Of a stretch of 21,363 nucleotides of DNA, positions 1 to 6,113 are shown in pieces. The notes beneath the pieces are model-generated. The model saw only the letters and a list, made by a program, of their open reading frames with translations. It ran no database searches and was not told the DNA's origin. The stretch spans positions 1-21,363 of the forward strand of contig JAHRFV010000237.1 in assembly GCA_019084435.1 (NCBI GenBank), in the 5' to 3' direction. The translations under genes and the position numbers were made by a program. The DNA comes from Dethiosulfatibacter sp. Lineage in GTDB: Bacteria > Bacillota_A > Clostridia > Tissierellales > Dethiosulfatibacteraceae. Numbering within the stretch: position 1 is the first letter of the stretch; every line of letters starts with the position of its first letter.

Positions 1-689
1 TAAACATCGCTCTGAATTCAGCGATTAAAGCCAAGGCCAAGGTAGCCATCTATTCATTGGAAATGTCCAAAGAACAATTGGTTCAGAGGATTATTAGCAT
101 GGAATCTCTTGTGGAGAGCAACAAACTGAGAACAGGCAGATTGGATGATGAGGACTGGGAAAGGATTACCTACGCCAGTGGTGTCATATCCGATGCTGAG
201 ATATATATTGATGACACACCGGGCATCACACTTTTCGAGATAGCATCCAAGTGCCGAAGGCTAAAGACCCAAAAGGGTCTGGATCTGATTATTGTGGATT
301 ACCTGCAATTAATGGAGGGCCATGGAGGCGAAAGCAGGCAACAGGAGATATCAAGCATTTCTAGAGGTCTGAAAGGTTTGGCAAGAGAGATGGATTGCCC
401 CGTCTTAACACTGTCTCAGCTGTCCAGAGCACCGGAACAGCGTCAAAACCATCGACCGATATTGTCGGATTTGAGAGAATCAGGTGCAATAGAGCAGGAT
501 GCAGACATCGTCATGTTTCTTTATCGTGATGAGTATTATCGCGACAAGGAGGGTCTGGAAGAAGAAAACTATCAGAAGAAAGGTATCGCAGAGGTAATCA
601 TTGCCAAGCACAGAAATGGTCCTGTGGGAACAGTTGAGTTGTCATGGGTTGATAGGTTTACCAAATTTTCAGATTTGCCAAGAAAATGA
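1..689 (+). CDS. dnaB: Replicative DNA helicase DnaB, C-terminal part (5' truncated by window edge)
   Basis: The reading frame is already open at base 3 (N-I-A-L-N-S-A...), so the ATG at 57 is internal. About 229 codons are visible. They cover the RecA-like ATPase domain downstream of the Walker A loop, which lies just outside the window. Visible family motifs are SLEMSKEQL, the Walker B strand LDLIIVDYLQLM, LSQLSRAPEQR, and DLRESGAIEQDADIVMFLYR with the EYYR that follows it. DnaB is the hexameric ring helicase that unwinds DNA ahead of the replisome and recruits primase. The C-terminus ends normally in PRK and a TGA stop. No convincing terminator follows, so some read-through into the pxp genes is possible. 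Family assignment is secure. Confidence 0.95.
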   Translation, partial: NIALNSAIKAKAKVAIYSLEMSKEQLVQRIISMESLVESNKLRTGRLDDEDWERITYASGVISDAEIYIDDTPGITLFEIASKCRRLKTQKGLDLIIVDYLQLMEGHGGESRQQEISSISRGLKGLAREMDCPVLTLSQLSRAPEQRQNHRPILSDLRESGAIEQDADIVMFLYRDEYYRDKEGLEEENYQKKGIAEVIIAKHRNGPVGTVELSWVDRFTKFSDLPRK

Positions 690-772
690 TATAAAAAGAA
701 GTCTGACCGTGTTAATCTGACAATAGATCAATGCGGTTTTTTATTGATCCAAGCATGCAAAGGAGGATTCAA

Positions 773-1492
773 ATGATTGTGGATATAAATTGCGATTTGG
801 GTGAAGGTGTGGGAAATGAAGAGGAAATATTGCCATACATCACCTCCGCCAATATAGCCTGCGGATTCCATGCAGGTGATGCGACAACTATGATGAAAAC
901 TGTGGAAACAGCTGCTCGGATGGGAGTAAAGATAGGTGCTCACCCCGGACTCCCAGATAAAGAAGGATTTGGCAGAATGCCCATGTCGGTATCTCTTGAA
1001 GAAATAAAAAGCTTTGTTGTTTATCAAATTGGCGCACTTGAGGCCTTTGCAAAGGTAGCAGGCGTAAGACTGAACCACATCAAGCTTCATGGCGCTTTAT
1101 ACAACATGGCTTCTATAGACTACGAGATTTCGAAAATCGTGACAGACACAATATATCAAATCGATAAAGAAATCATATTTATCGGTCTATACAATTCACC
1201 GATGATTCAAGCCGCAAAGGATTCAGGACTCCAGTACTTGAATGAGGTATTCGCAGACAGAGCCTATAACAGTGATGGGACTTTGGTTTCTAGACAAACC
1301 AAGGGCTCTGTACTTGAAGATGTTGATACCTGTGTCAGCAGGGCTATGCGAATGCTGAATGAAGGTAAAGTAACTTCAATCGATGGAATTGATATAGATA
1401 TAAAACCAGACACCATTTGTGTTCATGGTGATGGCGAACAAGCCGTTTTGCTTGCTAAGAAGCTAAGTCAGGCTATTAGGGCGGGGTATTAA
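773..1492 (+). CDS. pxpA: 5-oxoprolinase subunit A (LamB/YcsF family)
   Basis: This 239-residue protein is the LamB/YcsF-family subunit of the ATP-dependent 5-oxoprolinase PxpABC, which opens 5-oxo-L-proline (pyroglutamate) to L-glutamate in the cytoplasm. Family landmarks are the N-terminal MIVDINCDLGEG, ANIACGFHAGD, GVKIGAHPGLPD and, near the end, ICVHGDG. An in-frame ATG lies 42 bases upstream at 731. I chose 773 because AGGAGG sits at 761-766, 6 bases before it, and because family members begin directly with the (M)xVDLNCDLGE strand. The gene is followed after 1 base by pxpB and is the first of three co-directional genes, which is the standard order. Length and motifs are normal. Confidence 0.93.
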   Translation: MIVDINCDLGEGVGNEEEILPYITSANIACGFHAGDATTMMKTVETAARMGVKIGAHPGLPDKEGFGRMPMSVSLEEIKSFVVYQIGALEAFAKVAGVRLNHIKLHGALYNMASIDYEISKIVTDTIYQIDKEIIFIGLYNSPMIQAAKDSGLQYLNEVFADRAYNSDGTLVSRQTKGSVLEDVDTCVSRAMRMLNEGKVTSIDGIDIDIKPDTICVHGDGEQAVLLAKKLSQAIRAGY

Positions 1493-1493
1493 G

Positions 1494-2234
1494 ATGAAAA
1501 TAAAACCATCAGGTGATAGAGGAATACTGATTACCCTTGGCGATAGCATCAATGAGGAGACTAATATAAAAATCACAGCACTTGCTGCTGAGATCACCGA
1601 TCAGCATTTCGCTGGTATTGAAGACCTAATTCCGTCATACACTCAATTGTTGATACAATATGATCCACTGATTGAAGACTATGAAACTTTATGCCAGACC
1701 ATCAGATCATTGGAACACACCGTAAATGACCTGTCATCAGACAAACAGATGATTATTCGTGTTCCAGTCCTATATGGCGGAGATTCAGGTTCGGATTTGT
1801 CTTTTGTGGCTTCATACAATCATTTGACAGAAGAAGAGGTCATCAGAATACACAGTTCGACGGCCTATTTGATTCACATGATAGGTTTTACACCGGGTTT
1901 TCCATATCTGGGTGGATTGTCAGAAAGAATCAGAACACCAAGGCTTATCGAGCCAAGACATAGGATAAAGGCGGGCTCTGTTGGTATAGCCGACAATCAG
2001 ACAGGGATCTACCCCATAGACAGTCCGGGAGGCTGGCAAATAATAGGTCATACCCCTGTCGAACTTTTTAATTGGAAAAATACTCCCCCTACTCTATTCA
2101 AAGCAGGCCAGTATATCAAGTTTCAACCTGTTACAAATGAAGAGTATACAACAATCTGTCAAGAAATCAGGCAGGGCACATTTAGGATTAAGGTTGAAGA
2201 GAAGGATTTCGACCAGATGAAGGTGACAGAATGA
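1494..2234 (+). CDS. pxpB: 5-oxoprolinase subunit B (KipI/allophanate hydrolase subunit 1 family)
   Basis: This 246-residue protein is the PxpB/KipI-like subunit, homologous to the first part of allophanate hydrolase. It partners with PxpC in the ATP-dependent part of 5-oxoproline cleavage. Typical blocks are IEDLIPSYTQLLIQYDP (residues 42-58), GFTPGFPYLGGL (131-142), the following PRHRIKAGSVGIADNQTGIY, and DSPGGWQIIGHTP. The start ATG is 1 base after the pxpA stop, and its 3' end overlaps the pxpC start in an ATGA tetranucleotide, so translational coupling is likely. In Bacillus subtilis the homologue KipI was first known as an inhibitor of the KinA kinase. The surrounding pxpA and pxpC make the enzyme role the better reading here. 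Confidence 0.92.
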   Translation: MKIKPSGDRGILITLGDSINEETNIKITALAAEITDQHFAGIEDLIPSYTQLLIQYDPLIEDYETLCQTIRSLEHTVNDLSSDKQMIIRVPVLYGGDSGSDLSFVASYNHLTEEEVIRIHSSTAYLIHMIGFTPGFPYLGGLSERIRTPRLIEPRHRIKAGSVGIADNQTGIYPIDSPGGWQIIGHTPVELFNWKNTPPTLFKAGQYIKFQPVTNEEYTTICQEIRQGTFRIKVEEKDFDQMKVTE

Positions 2235-3238
2235 ACAGAATTAGAATCATATCACCTGGCATGCTATCAACCATACAAGATAGAGGAAGGATGGGCTACC
2301 AACAATACGGCGTGACTGTATCAGGAGCCACAGACAAATATTCTTTCCAATTAGCAAATATTTTAGTTGGAAACAATCGTTATGAAGGATGTATCGAAAT
2401 GACTATGCACGGGGCAACCGTTGAGTTCATGCATAAAACAGCTTTTGCTGTCACAGGGGCGGATATGCTGCCAACACTCAATGGAAAGTCAATCCGAGCA
2501 AACGAGACGGTCATTGCAGAGGCAGGTGATATTCTAAAGTCGGGTACGGCTATATCTGGCCTAAGGTCCTATCTGGCACTAGCTGGAGGCTTTGATGTTG
2601 AAAATGTAATGGGGAGTAAATCCACCTATCTGAGAGGTAGTTTTGGAGGCTTTAAAGGACGGAAACTGAAATCAGGAGATGAGCTGAGTATTACTTCGAG
2701 TAGCTTTGATCAGATTCGAATGATTCCTTCGGACATGGTTCCAGTATACAGGAATGACAGTGTGTTATCCGTAATCATGGGTACTGAGGAAGAATACTTT
2801 ACTGTAGATAGCATCGAGACATTTCTCAACAGCACGTACACCATAACAGAGCAAAGCGACAGAATGGGGATAAGACTCGATGGTCAACCGATAACCCATA
2901 AAGCGTCTGCTGATATCCTTTCATCAGGAATCACTGAGGGAACAATCCAGGTTCCAAAGAATGGAAAACCGATCATCATGATGGCAGATAGACAGACAAC
3001 AGGTGGTTATACCAGAATCGCCAGTGTTATATCGACAGACATTCCAAAACTGGCCCAGATGAAGCCTGGTAATACAGTCCGTTTTCAGAAAATCTCATTG
3101 CAGGACGCCCATGATCGGATCAGAGTCCAAGAAGAGAGGATACTGCAGATGATTGGTGTATTTGAAAATCAAAAAAGATACTTCCGAGTCAGCATAAATG
3201 GTGAAGTGTTTGAGGTGGAAATTCAAGACACCCTTTAA
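2231..3238 (+). CDS. pxpC: 5-oxoprolinase subunit C (biotin-dependent carboxyltransferase-like, KipA family)
   Basis: This 335-residue protein is the PxpC/KipA subunit, related to allophanate hydrolase subunit 2 and the urea amidolyase C-terminal region. Landmarks are the N-terminal SPGMLSTIQDRGRMGYQQYG, SGATDKYSFQLAN, SYLALAGGF and, in the second half, IQVPKNGKPIIMMADRQTTGGY then IASVISTDIPKLAQMKPG. The start overlaps the pxpB stop by 4 bases. The last ~20 residues (YFRVSINGEVFEVEI) look like the first strands of a biotin-carboxyl-carrier type domain, but no biotinyl MKM motif follows, so it is only a short tail. The stop codon lies inside the terminator-like hairpin at 3227-3252. Together the three genes form a complete pxpABC operon. 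Confidence 0.92.
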   Translation: MNRIRIISPGMLSTIQDRGRMGYQQYGVTVSGATDKYSFQLANILVGNNRYEGCIEMTMHGATVEFMHKTAFAVTGADMLPTLNGKSIRANETVIAEAGDILKSGTAISGLRSYLALAGGFDVENVMGSKSTYLRGSFGGFKGRKLKSGDELSITSSSFDQIRMIPSDMVPVYRNDSVLSVIMGTEEEYFTVDSIETFLNSTYTITEQSDRMGIRLDGQPITHKASADILSSGITEGTIQVPKNGKPIIMMADRQTTGGYTRIASVISTDIPKLAQMKPGNTVRFQKISLQDAHDRIRVQEERILQMIGVFENQKRYFRVSINGEVFEVEIQDTL

Positions 3239-3252
3239 ATCAAAAGGGTGTC
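3227..3252. terminator. Hairpin between convergent pxpC and rsgA
   Basis: A perfect 10-bp inverted repeat, GACACCCTTT (3227-3236) and AAAGGGTGTC (3243-3252), is separated by a 6-base loop and contains the pxpC stop codon. It lies between two convergent genes and could end transcription from both sides. Neither flank has a good uninterrupted T tract, so strength is uncertain. Confidence 0.6.
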
Positions 3253-3271
3253 TAATAATGTCTCAAAATAT

Positions 3272-4354
3272 TTAATTTTTCTTCCTTCCATTGCTAGTAA
3301 TCTCTTTTATCAGCTTACTTCTTTTTTTAATCTTGTTCCAGTATTCACTCTCAGCTTTCTTATCAGTTTTTCTGATGAAATAGTCTATTTCCTTTTTCAT
3401 CTTGATGTAGTTTTCCCATCTGCTTCGGTCGAGGGTTCCATCTTCCAATGCCTCATTGATTGCACATCCCGGCTCGGATTGGTGTTGGCAGTTATTGAAT
3501 CTGCAGTTCTTAGCCAGCACTTCAACATCAGTGAAGGTCTTGTCTAGTGATGTCTCCACATCCATGATCTGGATTTCCCTCATACCAGGTGTATCTATAA
3601 TCACACCACCGGATGCCATAGGGACGAGCTGTCGGTGTGTGGTTGTGTGTCTACCCTTGTCGTCGTTTCTCAGTTCCTTGACCGCCATAATCTTCTCACC
3701 CTTCAGATAATTGATGATTGACGATTTTCCTACGCCTGATGAGCCAATAAAGGCAACTGTTTTACCTGGACCAAGATATTTGGTTATTTGATTGACCCCT
3801 TCACCGGTAACCGCACTTGTCGTTATGATGTCAACGCCGGGAGATACCTCCTCGATTTCAAGCATCTTGTCATCAATGTTCTGGCATAGATCTATTTTGG
3901 TCAGCAGAATAACCGGCACCGCCATACTGTCCCAGACGATGGTCAAGTAACGCTCCAGTCTGCGGATATTGAAATCATTATTGACGGACATGGTGATAAA
4001 GATTGTGTCAATATTGGTTGCTATGATCTGTTCATCAAATCTTTTTCCCGCCACTTTTCGGGATAGCTTGCTTTTTCTTTGCAATACCTTCAATATAATA
4101 GCATTACCGGATTGACCATCCAGTCGATCCAATAATACCCAGTCGCCAACAGCCGGAAAGTCATCTGTTCCTGAAGCATCATACATCGCTTTTCCAGAGA
4201 CCTCTCCAGTTATCATACCCTCTTTTGTTATAACTTTGTAAATCTTATTGCCTTCTGTGACGATTCTTCCCAAGAAAGAAAGTTCACTTTGGCTGATTTG
4301 TTTCAAAACGAAGTCATCGAGACCCCATTCTTTTAAATTTGTTGTTTCTATCAT
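3272..4354 (-). CDS. rsgA: Ribosome small-subunit-dependent GTPase A (RsgA/YjeQ family)
   Basis: This 360-residue protein is a circularly permuted GTPase that acts on the 30S ribosomal subunit late in its assembly. An N-terminal OB-like region (about 30-95) is followed by the permuted GTPase order G4 TKID (152-155), G5 SAVTGEG (180-186), G1 GSSGVGKSS (204-212), switch I RHTTTHRQL (235-243) and G3 DTPGMRE (254-260). A zinc-binding C-x4-C-x-H-x5-C signature follows at 284-297 (CRFNNCQHQSEPGC), and the tail is basic. It resembles the longer RsgA type (NLKEWGLDDF start, KRFDEQIIATNIDTIF) that some Firmicutes seem to carry besides the short YloQ/CpgA form; whether this genome has a second copy cannot be seen. 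The start at 4354 is chosen because AGGAGG is 4 bases upstream; the frame runs on to a TTG at 4432, but that stretch overlaps the leader terminator and is not protein-like. The upstream leader suggests conditional expression. Confidence 0.93.
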   Translation of the reverse strand: MIETTNLKEWGLDDFVLKQISQSELSFLGRIVTEGNKIYKVITKEGMITGEVSGKAMYDASGTDDFPAVGDWVLLDRLDGQSGNAIILKVLQRKSKLSRKVAGKRFDEQIIATNIDTIFITMSVNNDFNIRRLERYLTIVWDSMAVPVILLTKIDLCQNIDDKMLEIEEVSPGVDIITTSAVTGEGVNQITKYLGPGKTVAFIGSSGVGKSSIINYLKGEKIMAVKELRNDDKGRHTTTHRQLVPMASGGVIIDTPGMREIQIMDVETSLDKTFTDVEVLAKNCRFNNCQHQSEPGCAINEALEDGTLDRSRWENYIKMKKEIDYFIRKTDKKAESEYWNKIKKRSKLIKEITSNGRKKN

Positions 4355-4377
4355 TGTTCCTCCTAATTTTAGACACC

Positions 4378-4409
4378 AAAAAACCCCTTGTTGTTTTTGC
4401 TTCAAGGGG
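4378..4409 (-). terminator. Intrinsic terminator in the rsgA leader (attenuator)
   Basis: Read on the minus strand, CCCCTTG (4409-4403) pairs with CAAGGGG (4390-4384) and six T residues follow (4383-4378). This is a textbook Rho-independent terminator ending only about 23 bases before the rsgA start, so transcription must read through it for rsgA to be expressed. Its 5' arm overlaps CCTTGAAGC (4407-4399), which can pair instead with GCTTCAAGG at 4465-4457. Confidence 0.85.
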
Positions 4410-4441
4410 CTTGATAAATCAACGTCTAACAAGCAGGCGAA

Positions 4442-4504
4442 TCAGTTATCTAAACACCTTGAAGCGGCACATATAACATTGTCCATTATTACTATCTCCA
4501 ACAT
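4442..4504 (-). CDS. Putative 20-residue leader peptide of rsgA
   Basis: A minus-strand ATG at 4504 opens 20 codons (MLEIVIMDNVICAASRCLDN) and a TGA at 4444-4442. A Shine-Dalgarno AGGAG lies 8 bases before the ATG, so translation is plausible. Codons 14-16 (Ala-Ser-Arg) contain GCTTCAAGG, which is exactly complementary to the 5' side of the downstream terminator. A ribosome moving through the end of this ORF would cover that arm and let the terminator form; one held early in the ORF would leave it free to form an antiterminator. This is the layout of translation-coupled attenuation. The pairing and the ORF are seen directly; the signal that would stall the ribosome is unknown, and there is no obvious run of one amino acid. 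Confidence 0.6.
   Translation of the reverse strand: MLEIVIMDNVICAASRCLDN
4457..4465 (-). promoter_or_regulatory. Antiterminator arm of the rsgA leader
   Basis: GCTTCAAGG on the minus strand is a 9-base perfect complement of CCTTGAAGC at 4399-4407. The latter forms part of the 5' arm and loop of the leader terminator, so the two structures are mutually exclusive. Confidence 0.6.
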
Positions 4505-4548
4505 ATTGACCACTCCTATGGTATATATTTTAATTATATTACCTCAAT

Positions 4549-4577
4549 AATATAACATAAGAACAAGAATAATACAA
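4549..4577 (-). promoter_or_regulatory. Probable promoter of the rsgA leader transcript
   Basis: On the minus strand, TTGTAT (-35, 4577-4572) and TATATT (-10, 4554-4549) are separated by 17 bases. Transcription would start near 4542, giving a leader of about 190 bases ahead of rsgA, containing the leader peptide and the attenuator. Confidence 0.5.
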
Positions 4578-4587
4578 AGAAAAATTT

Positions 4588-4603
4588 CAAAGAAAAACTG
4601 TAG
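4588..4603 (+). repeat. Left copy of a 16-mer flanking the KilA-N gene
   Basis: CAAAGAAAAACTGTAG here matches CAAAGAAAAACTGCAG at 5591-5606 with one difference. The copies bracket the KilA-N gene in direct orientation, about 1.0 kb apart. Confidence 0.6.
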
Positions 4604-4726
4604 GGAAATTAAAGGTGTTAATTAAGATTATACATTACAACAATGCGAGAATAAGTAAAATATGGTATGCTATAAATAATGTTATCTTTTATACAAGAAT
4701 TAAAAACTTAGAAAGAAGGTGTTTTT

Positions 4727-5572
4727 TTGGCGAAAAAAACCATAAAAGAAACAATTCATGCCAAAGGGATCGACATATCAATTTATACAGAAGATTTTCA
4801 AAATGAGTATATTTCACTAACAGACATTGCTCGTTATAAAAGTGATGAGCCGTATATTGTAATTAATAATTGGATGCGTGGGAAGGATACAATTGATTTT
4901 TTAGGATTGTGGGAACAACTTCACAATCCTGATTTTAAACCTATCGAATTCGATAGGTTTAGAAAAGAAGCTGGATATAATGCATTCACTTTGTCTCCAC
5001 AAAAGTGGATTAAAAATACGAATGCAAAAGGAATTGTATCTAAATCGGGTCGATATGGAGGCACTTTTGCTCATTCAGATATAGCTTTTGAATTTGCTTC
5101 ATGGATATCAGCGGAGTTCAAGCTCTATATTATTAAAGATTATAAGAGGTTAAAAAGTAATGAGAGCAGCAAATTATCTTTGGGATGGAACCTTAATCGT
5201 GAAATATCAAAGTTAAATTACAGGATTCATACTGATGCTATAAAAGAAAATCTAATTCCACCACAATTAACACCTAATCAAATATCGATGACCTATGCCA
5301 GTGAAGCTGATGTATTGAATGTCGCTCTATTTGGCATAACTGCTAAACAATGGCGAGACAAAAATTCAAGTAAAATAGGTAATATGAGAGATCATGCAAC
5401 TTTGAATCAATTATTAGTCTTATCAAATATGGAAAGTTATAATGCAATTTTGATAGAACAAGGAATAATTCAAGCTGAACGCATTCAATTGTTAAATAAA
5501 TTAGCTATATATCAGTTAAAGGCAATTGACGAGATTGGAACAAGTGAAATTAAGAAATTAGATAATCAATGA
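4727..5572 (+). CDS. KilA-N domain-containing protein
   Basis: This 281-residue protein has an N-terminal KilA-N-type domain (about residues 10-150). The recognisable parts are EYISLTDIARYK, VINNWMRGKDTIDFLGLWEQ, FTLSPQKWIKNTNAKGIVSK and GRYGGTFAHSDIAFEFASWI followed by SAEFKLYIIKDYKRLK. KilA-N domains are nucleic-acid-binding modules best known from phages and large DNA viruses, and are also common as stand-alone bacterial genes of this size. The C-terminal 120 residues are helical and not assigned. The start is a TTG at 4727, preceded by AGAAGGTG about 8 bases upstream; no ATG fits. The gene is AT-rich compared with pxp and rsgA, stands alone and is bracketed by near-identical 16-mers, all consistent with transfer. 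The cellular role is unknown. Confidence 0.88.
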   Translation: MAKKTIKETIHAKGIDISIYTEDFQNEYISLTDIARYKSDEPYIVINNWMRGKDTIDFLGLWEQLHNPDFKPIEFDRFRKEAGYNAFTLSPQKWIKNTNAKGIVSKSGRYGGTFAHSDIAFEFASWISAEFKLYIIKDYKRLKSNESSKLSLGWNLNREISKLNYRIHTDAIKENLIPPQLTPNQISMTYASEADVLNVALFGITAKQWRDKNSSKIGNMRDHATLNQLLVLSNMESYNAILIEQGIIQAERIQLLNKLAIYQLKAIDEIGTSEIKKLDNQ

Positions 5573-5590
5573 TGAAGACCTAATAGACGC

Positions 5591-5606
5591 CAAAGAAAAA
5601 CTGCAG
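5591..5606 (+). repeat. Right copy of the 16-mer flanking the KilA-N gene
   Basis: CAAAGAAAAACTGCAG repeats the 4588-4603 sequence with one change. It also forms the left arm of the hairpin at 5593-5626, so an inverted copy follows it. Confidence 0.6.
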
Positions 5607-5626
5607 ATTTATCTACAGTTTTTCTT
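5593..5626. terminator. Bidirectional terminator after the KilA-N gene
   Basis: AAGAAAAACTG (5593-5603) pairs with CAGTTTTTCTT (5616-5626), and AGAT/ATCT pair inside. The arms are A-rich and T-rich, so either strand ends with a U run. It sits between the convergent KilA-N gene and the small minus-strand gene. A second weaker hairpin, ATAACC/GGTTAT, lies at 5635-5657. Confidence 0.75.
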
Positions 5627-5664
5627 CCCCTTTTATAACCCTATTATAAGTGGTTATTTATGCT

Positions 5665-5961
5665 TCATTCTATTTGGACCTTGCTGCCAAACTCTCTTAA
5701 AAAAGCGTTGGCGATTTCGTCCTTGTCCTTAGTATCGATACAATGTCCGACATATATTTTTTCAGTAGAATGGATTTCTATTTCAGTGGCTTTTCTACCT
5801 TTATTTATGATTGCAATGGAGAGAATTTCACCGTCATGGATGATCGTTTGCTTGTCTTCATACATATTCTCGGAATACAGACGAACAGCTTTATCTCTGA
5901 CTGACATTGTGCAGAACTTTGTCTCGAAAAACCCGATTTTAAGTCTGATAAAAAACACCAT
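5665..5961 (-). CDS. Small hypothetical protein, 98 residues
   Basis: I do not recognise a family. The protein begins with a hydrophobic, aromatic stretch (MVFFIRLKIGFFETKFC), followed by a mixed, charged region (IIHDGEILSIAIINKGRKAT, then EIEIHSTEKIYVG) and an acidic/basic C-terminal helix (DKDEIANAFLREFGSKVQIE). There is no signal-peptide cleavage site; it is probably cytosolic or membrane-associated. The start is ambiguous. A GTG at 5970 and an ATG at 5964 are in frame, but AGGTG of the ribosome binding site ends 6 bases before the ATG at 5961. A consensus -10 (TATAAT, minus strand, 5987-5982) lies just upstream. It is divergent from the HTH regulator gene and shares its palindrome-rich intergenic region, so it may be under that regulator's control. 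Confidence 0.6.
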   Translation of the reverse strand: MVFFIRLKIGFFETKFCTMSVRDKAVRLYSENMYEDKQTIIHDGEILSIAIINKGRKATEIEIHSTEKIYVGHCIDTKDKDEIANAFLREFGSKVQIE

Positions 5962-5981
5962 CATTACCACCTCTGCAAATC

Positions 5982-5987
5982 ATTATA
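5982..5987 (-). promoter_or_regulatory. -10 element of the small minus-strand gene
   Basis: TATAAT on the minus strand is a perfect -10 box about 20 bases before the start codon. At 16-18 bases spacing no recognisable -35 exists (CACTTT at 17), which suggests a promoter that needs help from an activator. Confidence 0.5.
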
Positions 5988-6021
5988 CTACAATAACACA
6001 TCAAAAAGTGACTGATCGAAT

Positions 6022-6055
6022 ATTTGTCATTGACAAATTTTTGGCATGAATCATG
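6022..6055. promoter_or_regulatory. Two palindromes, candidate operator for the divergent pair
   Basis: ATTTGTCA-T-TGACAAAT (6022-6038) is a perfect 17-base palindrome. CATGA-A-TCATG (6045-6055) is a perfect 11-base palindrome. Their centres, 6030 and 6050, are 20 bp apart, about two helical turns, so two dimers could bind the same face of the DNA. They lie just upstream of the -35 box of the HTH regulator gene and upstream of the -10 of the divergent small gene. Confidence 0.6.
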
Positions 6056-6064
6056 ACAAAAATA

Positions 6065-6093
6065 TTGATAAATAATTTGATGAAAGATATAAT
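6065..6093 (+). promoter_or_regulatory. Promoter of the HTH regulator gene
   Basis: TTGATA (6065-6070, 5 of 6 consensus) and TATAAT (6088-6093, perfect) are 17 bases apart, with the start codon 20 bases beyond the -10. GGCGG near 6103 serves as the ribosome binding site. Confidence 0.7.
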
Positions 6094-6113
6094 TAATTTC
6101 AGGCGGTGATAAA

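Noticed and set aside
726..749. Inverted repeat GATCAAT/ATTGATC between dnaB and pxpA as a terminator
   Set aside because: Seven weak pairs around a 10-base loop and no T run after the 3' arm; it may be chance, so it is not listed as a feature.
3248..3547. Plus-strand ORFs over rsgA, pyrG and the ABC genes
   Set aside because: They are antisense shadows of well-supported genes, without ribosome binding sites or family resemblance.
3272..4432. Start of rsgA at the upstream TTG (4432)
   Set aside because: The extra 26 codons run through the leader terminator and lack a ribosome binding site, while the ATG at 4354 has AGGAGG.
4354..4577. T-box or metabolite riboswitch ahead of rsgA
   Set aside because: No T-box AGGGTGGNACCGCG-like motif and no recognisable aptamer; the complementary arm lies inside a translated-looking ORF, which fits a leader peptide better.
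4615..4806. 63-codon plus-strand ORF overlapping the KilA-N start
   Set aside because: It is in a different frame, has no ribosome binding site and no protein-like composition; the KilA-N frame from 4727 explains the region.
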